Source of the DNA: Shewanella algae
GTDB taxonomy: Bacteria > Pseudomonadota > Gammaproteobacteria > Enterobacterales > Shewanellaceae
NCBI RefSeq assembly: GCF_009183365.2
Contig: NZ_CP068230.1
Coordinates: forward strand, 3,439,001-3,503,000
DNA: 64,000 nucleotides
Reading direction: 5' to 3'
The notes beneath the pieces are model-generated. The model worked only from the letters and a program-made list of their open reading frames with translations, ran no database searches and was not told the DNA's origin. The position numbers were made by a program, and so were the translations under genes. Within the stretch, counting starts at the first letter, position 1. The number at the start of each line of letters is the position of its first letter. Shown here in pieces: positions 1 through 9,299 of this stretch.

Positions 1-1
1 C

Positions 2-3000
2 GGTTATATTCGCCAGCTAAACTTCTCACCCGAGGGCTATGCCAGATCAGCGGATGAAATGGCAACGGGTGCCGAAACCTGGGATCAGCACCTGTTGTGG
101 GCACTCGATTGCGCCCGCAAGGCCCTGCAAAGCGCCGGGATCACCCCAGCGCAAAACGCTCCCGACTTGGCGCGCTGCGGCGCCGTGATGGGCACGCTTT
201 CGTTCCCTACCCAAGCTTCCAACAAGGCCTTTTTACCGCTGTATCATCACAGTGTCAATTCGGCGCTGCGGCGCCGTTTCCCCGGCATGCCGCCATTGGC
301 GTCAGCCATAGATGCGGGAACAGACGCAAATACCGGCCCAGGCACAGATGCAAGCATTCGCCATTGGGATACGGATATCGCCGCCCAGGGCTCTGAACTG
401 CTGTGCGATTGCCTGGGCCTTGGCGGCCCCAGCCTGAGCCTGGATGCCGCCTGCGCCAGCTCAGTCTATGCATTGCGCCTGGCCTGCGACTATCTCAGTA
501 ACCACAGCGCCGATGTGATGTTGGCCGGTGCCGTCAGCGGTGCCGATCCCTTCTTTATCCATATGGGCTTTTCCATTTTCCAGGCCTTCCCCGAGTCGGG
601 CCAAAGCGCCCCGCTGGATAACAGTTCCGGCGGCCTGTTTGCCGGTGAAGGCTGCGGCGTATTGGTGCTCAAGCGCCTGAGCGATGCCCAAAGGGATGGC
701 GATACCATTCATGGCATAGTCAGAGGCACAGGGCTTTCCAACGATGGTCGTGGCCAGTTCGTCTTAAGCCCCGCCAGCAAGGGCCAGGTACTGGCGTTTG
801 AACGGGCCGCCGAGGCGGCAAATATCGCGCCATCCCAGGTGGAGGTGATTGAGTGCCACGCCACGGGCACGCCTCTGGGTGACAAGGTGGAACTCAGTTC
901 CATGGAGCAGTTTTTCGGCCCATGTCTGGAAGGCAGCGCCGCGCCTAAAATCGGCTCGGTCAAGTCCAACCTCAGCCACTTGCTGACCGCTGCCGGTATG
1001 GCCGGCATCATCAAGTTGCTGCTGTCGATGAAACACAAGCTGTTACCGGCCTCGGTGAGAATATCGGCGCCGCTGAGCTCGCCCAACGGCGTGTTTGGCG
1101 AGCACAATATAGTGCGCAGTGCCATCCCCTGGCCGACCAAAGCGGGCAATCCCGGCCCGGTTGCCGGGGTGTCTGTGTTCGGATTCGGAGGCTGTAACGC
1201 CCACTTGCTGCTTACAGGGCCAGATGCTGCCCAAGAGCTTATTCCGGCCAAACCTTCGCCGGGAGCGGCTGCAAACCAAGGCGCTGACGGCCTGGCGATT
1301 GAGGGCGCCTCCGCGCATTTCGGCGCCGCCGACTCGCTCGAGACGCTTGCCAAACTGATAGCCAAAGGGCAAACGGCCACCAGAGCCCTGCCCCCCAAAC
1401 GCTGGAAAGGCCTGGAGCGAAACCGCTCTTTGCTCTCCAGCATGGGGCTTGAACAGGCGCCCAATGGCGGCTACATAGACAAGTTTGAACTGGATTTCCT
1501 CAAATTCCGCCTGCCGCCCCATCCGGGAGATAGACTGGTGGCGCAGCAATTACTGCTGCTCAAGGTGGCCGATGATGCGATTCGCGATGCCAATCTGCCC
1601 ATGGGTGGCCGGGTGGCTGTGTTGGTCGCCATGGAAACCGAGCTTGAACTGCATCAGTTCCGCGGCCGGGTCAATCTGCATAGCCAGATTAGCCAGAGCC
1701 TTAAAGATGCCGGCATCACCTTAAGCCAAGATGAGTATCTCGAACTCGAGCGTTTGGCGATGGACAGCGTACTGCCCAGCGCCAGCCTCAATCAATACAC
1801 CAGCTACATAGGCAACATCATGGCCTCCCGGGTCGCCTCCCAATGGGATTTCAACGGCCCGGCTTTCAGTATTTCGGCCGCCGAGCTGTCGGTTCCCCGG
1901 GCGTTGGAAGTGGCCGCCAATCTCTGCCGCACCGAGGCGTTGGACGCCGTAGTAGTGGCCGCGGTGGATCTCGCCGGCAGTGCCGAGCGGGTATTGCACT
2001 CGGGCAAGCGTCTGCAACAGCTTGGACTGTTACCGGGTGAAGGCGCCGGCGCCTTGGTGCTGACGCCGTCAGTTGCGCATCAAAGCGGCCGCTACGGCGC
2101 CTTGACAGAGCTGAGTTTCAAGCCGTTTTCATCAGTGGAATTAACAACTACAGAGCCTCTCTCTACGGCAGACTCAAGAGAGCAAGCACTTTGCCGGGAC
2201 GCACAGCCTGAGGTAGATGAACACAGCCCCAGCTTCAAGGCTTTTCGTCGTATCGCGGCCACCAGCCACAGCGCCGTCTCGCGTATGGGGCACAGCTTTG
2301 TCGCCGCAGGGATGGCCAGTTTGCTGCACTCGCTGCTGCGCCTGACCCAGGATAGGGATAAAGAATCCCACACCCTGCTGATAGATGGCGAGCGCCGCTG
2401 CGCCGCGGTTACTTTGCAACAGTCGGCGGAGCAAAAAGCGCACCTGCAACAGGCGCTGAGCACGCAGAATAAAAAGAGCTGTCAAGAGAGCAGTCAAGGG
2501 GCCAGTGAAAAGCCCAGTCAAAAGATAGCCGGCGCAAATGTCCGCCAGCTGTGGCAGACCATCACCCTTGGCGGTGACGCCATAGAGCAGCATATCGCCA
2601 CCGCCGAGCTTAAACACGAGACCGGCATTCGCCAAAAGCTTGCCCAGGCAAATAACACTCAAGCCCAGGCAGCGCCGGAAATGCACACCAGCAGCCAACA
2701 AGTTAACAGTGAACTGACTCAGGAACTCATTCAAGAACACTCTCAGGAACTCACTCAGGAGCTCAGCCCGGTGAACAATCAGCACGCCCCATCAGCTCTC
2801 AGACAATCCGTGCCCGGCGATAAAATTGCAGCCGCCCCCCATAAAGCCGGTACCAAAGCGCACCTGCAGGCACTGGCAGATAATCAACGGCTGGCACGTG
2901 AAGCGCACCTGGCCTTCCTCAAGAGCCGCGAAACCGGACTGGCACTGGCCAGCGCCCTCTTGGGCGCCGGGACTGCGGCCGAAAACCGCTTAAGCGCTGA

Positions 3001-5710
3001 GAATATCGGTTCAGAAGACAAGCGCTCGGCAGACCTGAGCTCCGCCTCAGTAGCGCCTTTACCAGCGCGCACGCCCAAGGAATCGGTTCAAACGGCTGCT
3101 GAAACTGTTGCCAAAACCATTACCTCCAAAGCGACATCCCAAGTGCCCAAGGACAAACCCTGCATCTGGAATTATCAGGATCTGGTGCAATACGCCGAGG
3201 GCGACATAGCGCCGGTATTCGGCCCTGAGTATGCCGTGATCGACAGCTACCGCCGCCGGGTGCGACTGCCCACCACAGATTATCTGCTGGTCTCCAGGGT
3301 GACTAAACTCAATGCCCGTCTCGGCGAATACAAGCCAAGCACCATGACCACAGAGTATGATATTCCCGTGGACGCCCCCTATCTGGTCGATGGCCAGATC
3401 CCTTGGGCGGTGGCCGTGGAATCGGGCCAGTGTGACTTGATGCTGATAAGCTATCTCGGCATAGATCTGGAGAACAAGGGCGAGCGGGTCTACCGTTTGC
3501 TCGACTGTACCCTCACCTTCCTCGGCGATCTGCCCCGTGGCGGTGATACCCTGAGATACGACATCTCCATCAATCACTTCGCCCGCAACGGCGATACCCT
3601 GCTGTTTTTCTTCTCTTACGAGTGTTTTGTCGGCGAGCGTCTGATCCTCAAGATGGACAACGGCTGCGCCGGTTTCTTCACCGATGCCGAGCTGGCCGAT
3701 GGCAAGGGAGTCATCCGCACCGAAGAGGAGATCAAGGCCCGCAACCTGGCGATGGCGAACAAGCGCCAATTCCAGCCCTTGATCCACTGTAAACAACAGA
3801 TATTTGATTACCAGCGAATGAGGCAACTGCTGAGCGGCGATATCGGCGCCTGCTTTGGCCCATCTCATGACTTGGGTTACCGCCAAGCCTCGCTGTGTTT
3901 TGCCTCGGAAAAGTTCCTGATGATCGAAGAGGTCCGCAGAGTCGAACCAAGCGGCGGCGCCTGGGGCCTGGGTCTGGTTGAAGGGCACAAGCAACTGGAG
4001 CCGGATCACTGGTATTTCCCCTGTCATTTCAAGGACGATCAGGTGATGGCCGGTTCCTTGATGGCCGAGGGCTGCGGTCAGTTGCTGCAGTTCTATATGC
4101 TCTATCTTGGCCTGCACAAACACACCCGCAATGGCCGTTTCCAACCACTGGAAAGTGCGCCGCAGAAGGTACGTTGCCGCGGACAGGTACAGCCGCAATC
4201 CAATCGTCTCACCTATCGGATGGAAGTCACCGAAATAGGACTGACACCCAGCCCCTGGGCCAAGGCCAATATTGAGATCTTGCTCGACGGCAAGGTCGTG
4301 GTGGACTTCCAGAATCTTGGCGTCATGCTCAAAGAAGATGAAGACAGTCACAGGTACGCCGATGACAGCAACCAGGAGCACAGCGGAAAGCCGCAACAGG
4401 TTGCCGCCTCGGCAAGTGATGCTAACGAGGCGCTGAACGCCGGGCGCCAGGCATCCATCAATGCTCCCTTGATGAGCCATGAAAGCTGCCCGGATTCCCA
4501 GCCCATTCACGGCGTGCTCCCGGTCAGGCATGTTCCGGCACCAGTAACGCCGGACTACCCGAATCGCAGGCCCGATACTACGCCCTTTACCCCATGGCAT
4601 ATGTTTGAATTTGCCACCGGCGATATTGAGAACTGCTTCGGCCCCGACTTTGCCGCCTACCGCGGGCTTATCCCACCGCGCACCCCTTGCGGCGATCTGC
4701 AGCTCACCACCAGGGTGACGCAGGTGATTGGCAAGCGCGGCGACTTCAAGTCTCCGGCCTCCTGTATCGGCGAATATGAAGTGCCACCCAAGGCTTGGTA
4801 CTTTAGTGAAAACAGCCACCCGGCGCATATGCCCTACTCGATTTTGATGGAGATAGCGCTGCAGCCCAATGGTTTTATTTCCGGCTATATGGGCACCACC
4901 CTGGGCTATGGCGACACAGAGCTTTTCTTCCGTAACCTCGACGGTAAAGGCACACTGCTGCGCCGGCTTGACCTGCGTGGCAAGACCATCAGCAACGACT
5001 CGCGTCTGCTGAGCACTGTCAAGGCGGGCACCAACATCATCCAGAGTTTCAGCTTTGTGCTCAGCGCCGATGGTGAACCCTTCTATGAAGGCGAGGCAGT
5101 ATTTGGTTACTTCAAGGCCGAGGCGCTGAAAAACCAGTTGGGACTGGATAACGGCAAGGTGACCGAGCCCTGGGATAAACAGCAAGGGCTTGAGGCCGAT
5201 GTGAGCTATGATCTTCGCGCCGCCGCTTGCGCTCTATATCATGGCTCTTGGGATCAAAAACACCTGCGCCTGCCGGGCGGTCGACTCAACTTTGTCGATT
5301 CTATCCGCATCTGCCGCCAAGGCGGCCATTCCGGCTTGGGCTACATCTATGGCGAGCGCAAAATCGATGCCGCTGACTGGTTCTTCCGCTTCCATTTCCA
5401 TCAGGACCCTGTAATGCCGGGCTCGCTCGGGGTGGAAGCCATGCTGGAACTCCTGAGTGCCTTTGCCCTGGACGCCGGGCTTGGAAGCCAATTCAGTAAC
5501 CCAAGATTCGCCCATTGTCTGAGTCAGGTACAGTGGAAATACCGCGGTCAGATCAATCCCCTGAACCGGCAGATGTCGCTGGAGCTGCATATCACAGCCA
5601 TAGAGGATACGCCGGACAGAGTCACACTGACAGCCGATGCCTGGCTCGCCAAAGATGGCCTGCGAATTTATGAAATAAAAGATCTGGCTCTGGCCATTGA
5701 AGAAGCCTGA
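2..5710 (+). CDS. pfaC: PfaC, polyunsaturated fatty acid synthase subunit (KS-CLF-DH-DH), 5' end outside window
   Basis: Subunit of the iterative Pfa synthase that makes EPA/DHA-type fatty acids in the cytoplasm. The frame is open from base 2, so the protein starts upstream; numbering here is from the ATG at 59. An active ketosynthase comes first: nucleophile Cys in DAACASS (~residue 132), His in ECHATGTPLGD (~266) and His in SNLSH (~307, where SNxGH is usual). A second KS fold (~460-760) lacks the Cys (SISAAELSVPRAL), as expected of a chain-length factor. A Gln/Glu/Ser-rich linker follows (~800-1020). Two FabA-like hot-dog dehydratase regions end the protein, with HFKDDQVMAGSL in the first and FHFHQDPVMPGSL in the second. 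pfaD follows within 50 bases, so they are co-transcribed. pfaA and pfaB should lie upstream of the window. Confidence 0.96.
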   Translation, partial: GYIRQLNFSPEGYARSADEMATGAETWDQHLLWALDCARKALQSAGITPAQNAPDLARCGAVMGTLSFPTQASNKAFLPLYHHSVNSALRRRFPGMPPLASAIDAGTDANTGPGTDASIRHWDTDIAAQGSELLCDCLGLGGPSLSLDAACASSVYALRLACDYLSNHSADVMLAGAVSGADPFFIHMGFSIFQAFPESGQSAPLDNSSGGLFAGEGCGVLVLKRLSDAQRDGDTIHGIVRGTGLSNDGRGQFVLSPASKGQVLAFERAAEAANIAPSQVEVIECHATGTPLGDKVELSSMEQFFGPCLEGSAAPKIGSVKSNLSHLLTAAGMAGIIKLLLSMKHKLLPASVRISAPLSSPNGVFGEHNIVRSAIPWPTKAGNPGPVAGVSVFGFGGCNAHLLLTGPDAAQELIPAKPSPGAAANQGADGLAIEGASAHFGAADSLETLAKLIAKGQTATRALPPKRWKGLERNRSLLSSMGLEQAPNGGYIDKFELDFLKFRLPPHPGDRLVAQQLLLLKVADDAIRDANLPMGGRVAVLVAMETELELHQFRGRVNLHSQISQSLKDAGITLSQDEYLELERLAMDSVLPSASLNQYTSYIGNIMASRVASQWDFNGPAFSISAAELSVPRALEVAANLCRTEALDAVVVAAVDLAGSAERVLHSGKRLQQLGLLPGEGAGALVLTPSVAHQSGRYGALTELSFKPFSSVELTTTEPLSTADSREQALCRDAQPEVDEHSPSFKAFRRIAATSHSAVSRMGHSFVAAGMASLLHSLLRLTQDRDKESHTLLIDGERRCAAVTLQQSAEQKAHLQQALSTQNKKSCQESSQGASEKPSQKIAGANVRQLWQTITLGGDAIEQHIATAELKHETGIRQKLAQANNTQAQAAPEMHTSSQQVNSELTQELIQEHSQELTQELSPVNNQHAPSALRQSVPGDKIAAAPHKAGTKAHLQALADNQRLAREAHLAFLKSRETGLALASALLGAGTAAENRLSAENIGSEDKRSADLSSASVAPLPARTPKESVQTAAETVAKTITSKATSQVPKDKPCIWNYQDLVQYAEGDIAPVFGPEYAVIDSYRRRVRLPTTDYLLVSRVTKLNARLGEYKPSTMTTEYDIPVDAPYLVDGQIPWAVAVESGQCDLMLISYLGIDLENKGERVYRLLDCTLTFLGDLPRGGDTLRYDISINHFARNGDTLLFFFSYECFVGERLILKMDNGCAGFFTDAELADGKGVIRTEEEIKARNLAMANKRQFQPLIHCKQQIFDYQRMRQLLSGDIGACFGPSHDLGYRQASLCFASEKFLMIEEVRRVEPSGGAWGLGLVEGHKQLEPDHWYFPCHFKDDQVMAGSLMAEGCGQLLQFYMLYLGLHKHTRNGRFQPLESAPQKVRCRGQVQPQSNRLTYRMEVTEIGLTPSPWAKANIEILLDGKVVVDFQNLGVMLKEDEDSHRYADDSNQEHSGKPQQVAASASDANEALNAGRQASINAPLMSHESCPDSQPIHGVLPVRHVPAPVTPDYPNRRPDTTPFTPWHMFEFATGDIENCFGPDFAAYRGLIPPRTPCGDLQLTTRVTQVIGKRGDFKSPASCIGEYEVPPKAWYFSENSHPAHMPYSILMEIALQPNGFISGYMGTTLGYGDTELFFRNLDGKGTLLRRLDLRGKTISNDSRLLSTVKAGTNIIQSFSFVLSADGEPFYEGEAVFGYFKAEALKNQLGLDNGKVTEPWDKQQGLEADVSYDLRAAACALYHGSWDQKHLRLPGGRLNFVDSIRICRQGGHSGLGYIYGERKIDAADWFFRFHFHQDPVMPGSLGVEAMLELLSAFALDAGLGSQFSNPRFAHCLSQVQWKYRGQINPLNRQMSLELHITAIEDTPDRVTLTADAWLAKDGLRIYEIKDLALAIEEA

Positions 5711-5753
5711 GCCCTCAGGCAAAGACAACCGAACAGATAATGAGAGCAACAAG

Positions 5754-7367
5754 ATGACAAGCTTCAATTGGCCCTGGGCCCTGAACCCGAACAGTGATGA
5801 TGTCTTTGCGGCCACGGATAACTGTGCCGGCAACGTAATCAAGGCGCTGGATAAGCCGCTGTTTGTCGCCAGACAAACCAAGGATGAAATCCTGTTTGCC
5901 AATCAGGCGCAGCTTGCCGAGGCGAGTGCAAGCGGCAATACACTGCCGGTTTGCGCCATGGTGCCGCCGCTCAGCGCAGCAGCGCTCGGCGATCCGGCCT
6001 TTGCCGCCTGCCACAAAGTCAAGTACGCCTATTATGCCGGCGCCATGGCCAACGGTATCGCCTCCGAAGAGCTGGTGATTGCCCTCGGCAAGGCCGGCAT
6101 ACTCTGCTCATTCGGCGCCGCCGGTCTGGTACCCGCCCGAGTGGAAGCCGCCATCAGCCGAATTCAGGCGGCGCTGCCAAGCGGTCCCTACGCCTTTAAC
6201 CTGATCCACAGCCCCAGCGAACCGGCACTCGAGCAAGGTGCGGTCGAGCTCTATCTCAAACACCGGGTACGTACGGTCGAAGCCTCGGCCTTTCTGGCGC
6301 TGACCCCTCACATAGTGAGATATCGGGTGGCCGGACTGAGCCGGGACAGTGACGGCAACACCCTAATCGCCAACAAGGTGATAGCCAAGGTGAGCCGCAC
6401 CGAAGTCGCCGCCCACTTTATGGCGCCGCCGCCGGAGAAAATCCTCCAGCAGCTGCTGAGCCAGGGATGGATCACCGAACTGCAGGCCGAACTTGCCCGG
6501 CAGGTGCCCATGGCCGACGACATTACCGCCGAGGCAGACTCCGGCGGTCATACCGACAATCGTCCTCTGGTTACCCTGCTGCCCACCATTATCGCCTTGC
6601 GGGATAAAATGCAGGCAAAATACGCCTACCAAGAACCTATCCGGGTTGGAGCGGGTGGCGGCATAGGCACGCCGGATGCGGCTTTGGCGGCCTTCAATAT
6701 GGGCGCCGCCTTTATTGTTACCGGCTCTATCAATCAGGCCTGTATCGAAGCCGGTGCCAGCGAGCACAGCCGGAAGCTATTGGCGACAGTGGAAATGGCC
6801 GATGTCACCATGGCACCGGCCGCAGATATGTTTGAGATGGGCGTCAAGCTGCAAGTGGTAAAACGCGGCACCCTATTCCCCATGCGGGCCAATAAACTGT
6901 ACGAAATTTACAGCCGCTACGACTCGATAGAGGCCATTCCGGCCGATGAGCGCCAAAAGCTGGAAACTCAGGTGTTTCGCGCCAATCTGGATGAAATCTG
7001 GCAAGGCACGGTTGCCCACTTTATGGCGCGGGATCCCGAACAAATTCGCCGCGCCGAAGGCAATCCAAAGCGCAAGATGGCGCTCATTTTCCGCTGGTAT
7101 CTGGGGCTATCGAGCCGCTGGTCCAACACAGGGGAAAGCGGTCGGGAGATGGATTACCAGATCTGGGCCGGGCCGGCACTGGGCGCCTTCAACGCCTGGG
7201 CCAAGGATAGCTATCTGGATGATTACCGTCAGCGCCGTGCCGTGGACTTGGCACTGCAACTGCTCGTAGGCGCCGCCTATCAAAACCGGGTCAACCAGTT
7301 GCGAAGCCAGGGCATAGTCCTGCCATCCAGCTTGGGCCATTATCGGCCGCTGAAATCGCTGGACTGA
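5754..7367 (+). CDS. pfaD: PfaD, enoyl reductase of the polyunsaturated fatty acid synthase
   Basis: Separate trans-acting enoyl reductase of the Pfa system; it reduces enoyl intermediates on the synthase with FMN and NAD(P)H. It belongs to the nitropropane dioxygenase/FMN TIM-barrel family. The phosphate-binding region is visible as GAGGGIGTPDAALAAF followed by GAAFIVTGSINQ, and the N-terminus has the family's short motif FNWPWAL. The open frame extends back to 5697 and would overlap pfaC, but the ATG at 5754 is preceded by a GAGAG stretch and begins the conserved N-terminus, so I prefer it (537 aa). It is the last gene of the cluster: no pfaE phosphopantetheinyl transferase follows, and a terminator lies just downstream. 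Confidence 0.96.
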   Translation: MTSFNWPWALNPNSDDVFAATDNCAGNVIKALDKPLFVARQTKDEILFANQAQLAEASASGNTLPVCAMVPPLSAAALGDPAFAACHKVKYAYYAGAMANGIASEELVIALGKAGILCSFGAAGLVPARVEAAISRIQAALPSGPYAFNLIHSPSEPALEQGAVELYLKHRVRTVEASAFLALTPHIVRYRVAGLSRDSDGNTLIANKVIAKVSRTEVAAHFMAPPPEKILQQLLSQGWITELQAELARQVPMADDITAEADSGGHTDNRPLVTLLPTIIALRDKMQAKYAYQEPIRVGAGGGIGTPDAALAAFNMGAAFIVTGSINQACIEAGASEHSRKLLATVEMADVTMAPAADMFEMGVKLQVVKRGTLFPMRANKLYEIYSRYDSIEAIPADERQKLETQVFRANLDEIWQGTVAHFMARDPEQIRRAEGNPKRKMALIFRWYLGLSSRWSNTGESGREMDYQIWAGPALGAFNAWAKDSYLDDYRQRRAVDLALQLLVGAAYQNRVNQLRSQGIVLPSSLGHYRPLKSLD

Positions 7368-7388
7368 GCAGGATTACGGCTCATCAAA

Positions 7389-7408
7389 AAAGGTCTTATA
7401 GGCCTTTT
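7389..7408 (+). terminator. Probable intrinsic terminator after pfaD
   Basis: A 7-bp stem (AAAGGTC/GGCCTTT with one G-U pair) and a 5-base loop are followed by a short T run, 20 bases after the pfaD stop codon. Confidence 0.5.
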
Positions 7409-7413
7409 ACCAT

Positions 7414-7448
7414 GCACCGCAAACGGGCACTCTGCCTGTTTGCGGTGC
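7414..7448. repeat. Near-perfect 16-bp inverted repeat downstream of pfaD
   Basis: The arms GCACCGCAAAC (7414-7424) and GTTTGCGGTGC (7438-7448) pair perfectly, and GGCA/TGCC extends the stem inside through one G-U, leaving a 3-base CTC loop. There is no T tract on either side. It may be a second terminator hairpin, an mRNA 3'-end stabiliser or a REP-like element; only one copy was noticed in the window. Confidence 0.6.
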
Positions 7449-7666
7449 GATTCAAATAACACCACTCAATTTTGGGCCTGTAGCCAGTTTGTCATATAGG
7501 CCCACCCGCACCGCGTCCAACCTCAATTCCACGTCTAAAATGGCCATCTTTACAAAGATGGCATAAGCATTGCCACGTTCGCTGCTTGGTCAATAGCGCC
7601 AAGCCACTAATATAGCGAGCCATAGCAACGAGCAACACCATGAATATCATGCCCAAAGAAGATTCA

Positions 7667-8131
7667 ATGCAGATCAGAGCCGGTGATTTAAGCCATCCGG
7701 CGGTTTTGCAACTGCTTGCAGAGCACCTGCAAGAGATGCAGGCCACATCGCCGCCCGAGAGCGTGCATGCCCTCGACCTCAGCGGCCTGAAACAAACGGA
7801 TATCCACTTCTTCACCCTTTGGGTAACAGAAATACCCGCCGCCTGTGGTGCCATCAAACTTCTTGGCAACGCCGAGGCCGAGCTTAAATCCATGCGCACA
7901 GCTGCAAGTTTCCGCCACCGAGGGTACGCCAGAGCCATGCTCAGACACCTGCTGCATCATGCCGCAGGCCTGGGTGTCCAAAGGCTTTACCTGGAAACTG
8001 GCACTATGGCCTATTTCGCCCCGGCCCGAGCCTTGTACGCGAGTGAAGGCTTTAGCTTCTGTGCCCCCTTCGCCGACTATCAACAAGACCCGAATAGCTG
8101 CTTTATGAGCTTAAAGCTGGCAGCGCTGTAG
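7667..8131 (+). CDS. GNAT family N-acetyltransferase (YsnE-like)
   Basis: Predicted cytoplasmic acetyl-CoA-dependent acetyltransferase; substrate unknown. The N-terminal SPPESVHALDL stretch is typical of the YsnE-type subgroup. The acetyl-CoA-binding motif A is visible as RHRGYARAMLRHLL, followed by RLYLETGTMAYFAPARALYASEGF, the usual beta5-alpha4 region. Upstream ATGs at 7640 and 7649 are possible, but AAGAAG lies 5 bases before the ATG at 7667, which also starts the first predicted beta strand (MQIRAGDL); I chose that, giving 154 aa. The gene stands alone between the pfaD terminator and a MITE-like element. Confidence 0.85.
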   Translation: MQIRAGDLSHPAVLQLLAEHLQEMQATSPPESVHALDLSGLKQTDIHFFTLWVTEIPAACGAIKLLGNAEAELKSMRTAASFRHRGYARAMLRHLLHHAAGLGVQRLYLETGTMAYFAPARALYASEGFSFCAPFADYQQDPNSCFMSLKLAAL

Positions 8132-8259
8132 GTCATGCATGGATGCATTTGTATAGCGGCTATCCAACTCTAGGCCTTAAATCGCTATCCTACTTGGCCC
8201 GGGTTTCCGTCGAAACGGCAATCCATCACCTGCTTTGTGAATAGCTGAGCTGCCTTTTG

Positions 8260-8523
8260 GGAAGGTGCAAATAAGTCCTCGTGGCACTCTGGCTTGCACA
8301 GCAATTGGCGTTCAAGGTATCTGACTGAAGGCATGCCGGGGCCTGTCGAAGTCGGATAACGCAGAGAGCCGGTTGCTGTGAAAGCCCCAAAGGGCGTGGC
8401 TTACAGGCCTATCTGCTGTGTTGTGCTTCTTACAAAGGACTAAGGCCATTTGCGGCGAACCACGCCTTGCATCCAGGCCTGTAAGCCGACGCAGAGCACA
8501 CATGGGACTTGTTCGCACCTTCC
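8260..8523. mobile_element. MITE-like element, copy 1 (264 bp)
   Basis: A non-coding unit bounded by terminal inverted repeats: the left end GGAAGGTGCAAATAAGTCC and the right end GGACTTGTTCGCACCTTCC are near-complementary. A second copy in the same orientation lies at 16414-16676 and matches along the whole length with scattered substitutions. No transposase fits inside, so it would be mobilised in trans. I could not identify a convincing target-site duplication (left flank CTTTTG, right flank TTAGCA). It ends 26 bases from the stop codon of the minus-strand acetyltransferase gene at 8550. Confidence 0.75.
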
Positions 8524-8549
8524 TTAGCACAGACGAAAGTCCACAGTAG

Positions 8550-9029
8550 TTAGCCGCAAGGCTGATGACTCTGGGGGATAAGCTGCAGATGCAGCTCGCC
8601 ATCTTCAGTAAGCCCCAAGGATTGCCAGCCGAGATGGCGATAGAAGCCTTCGGCGCGGGTACCCGGCTCGGTACTGAGTTGCAGCTTGCTGCAGCCACCG
8701 GCGTGGAGCCAGTCAACAGCTTGCTGTAACAGAGCCTTACCTATGCCCTTTCCTTCCGCCTCTTGAGCGATAAAAAGCGCCCAAATTCTGGCATCATCAC
8801 GGTCGGCGCAGGTAAAGCCGAGCAGTTGGGTGTCAGTCTCGGCAACCCAGCTTCGCCGCCGGCCGCTCAGGTAACCGAGATAACAGGCATGAGTGATCCG
8901 CCCGGGATCCTGCAGGCGATTTTCGCTCACATTCAACCTCAGTGACATCATGGCGGGGATATCGCTTAACCTGGCGATGCGTATGTTTATGCTCATGCTC
9001 GCGTTTGCGGCTAAAAAGACTCTCTTCAT
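8550..9029 (-). CDS. GNAT family N-acetyltransferase
   Basis: Predicted acetyltransferase of unknown substrate, 159 aa from the ATG at 9029. Motif A is visible as AQEAEGKGIGKALLQQAVDWL (acetyl-CoA pyrophosphate loop EGKGIGK), and the C-terminal GTRAEGFYRHLGWQSLG is the usual motif B region. The frame opens at a TTG at 9038; an internal ATG at 8996 (MSINIRIARLSDIP) begins the first GNAT strand and is an equally likely start, since no site has a strong ribosome-binding sequence. It is monocistronic, transcribed toward the MITE-like element. Confidence 0.85.
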   Translation of the reverse strand: MKRVFLAANASMSINIRIARLSDIPAMMSLRLNVSENRLQDPGRITHACYLGYLSGRRRSWVAETDTQLLGFTCADRDDARIWALFIAQEAEGKGIGKALLQQAVDWLHAGGCSKLQLSTEPGTRAEGFYRHLGWQSLGLTEDGELHLQLIPQSHQPCG

Positions 9030-9299
9030 AGTGCTCAAATTAGCGCCAACTTAAGGTGACTGTCCAGTTGCCGAGAGTCCGGTTGCCTTGAAACGATTAA
9101 GGCACTGGCACTGGCACCGGCATTGTCATCTTCACCAAGCACCATATTCCTTGGACATCGCCAGCACATTATGGCGTGAAAACCACACAAGTTGGCGCCA
9201 ATACCAAAGCAACACCCAGCCTGATGCGGCACCATGCCGTTGCTTAACAGAAAAGCTTAACCGGGACATCCCCCGGGATAGACCAATAAGGAGCCGAAA

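Noticed and set aside
3059..5185. 708-codon open frame on the minus strand inside pfaC
   Set aside because: It lies wholly within pfaC, whose domain motifs are clear; the minus frame has no recognisable motif and arises from GC-rich codon bias.
8312..8716. 134-codon minus frame across MITE copy 1 and the acetyltransferase 3' end
   Set aside because: It joins element sequence to the reverse frame of the GNAT gene and is not kept in copy 2, where frames differ.
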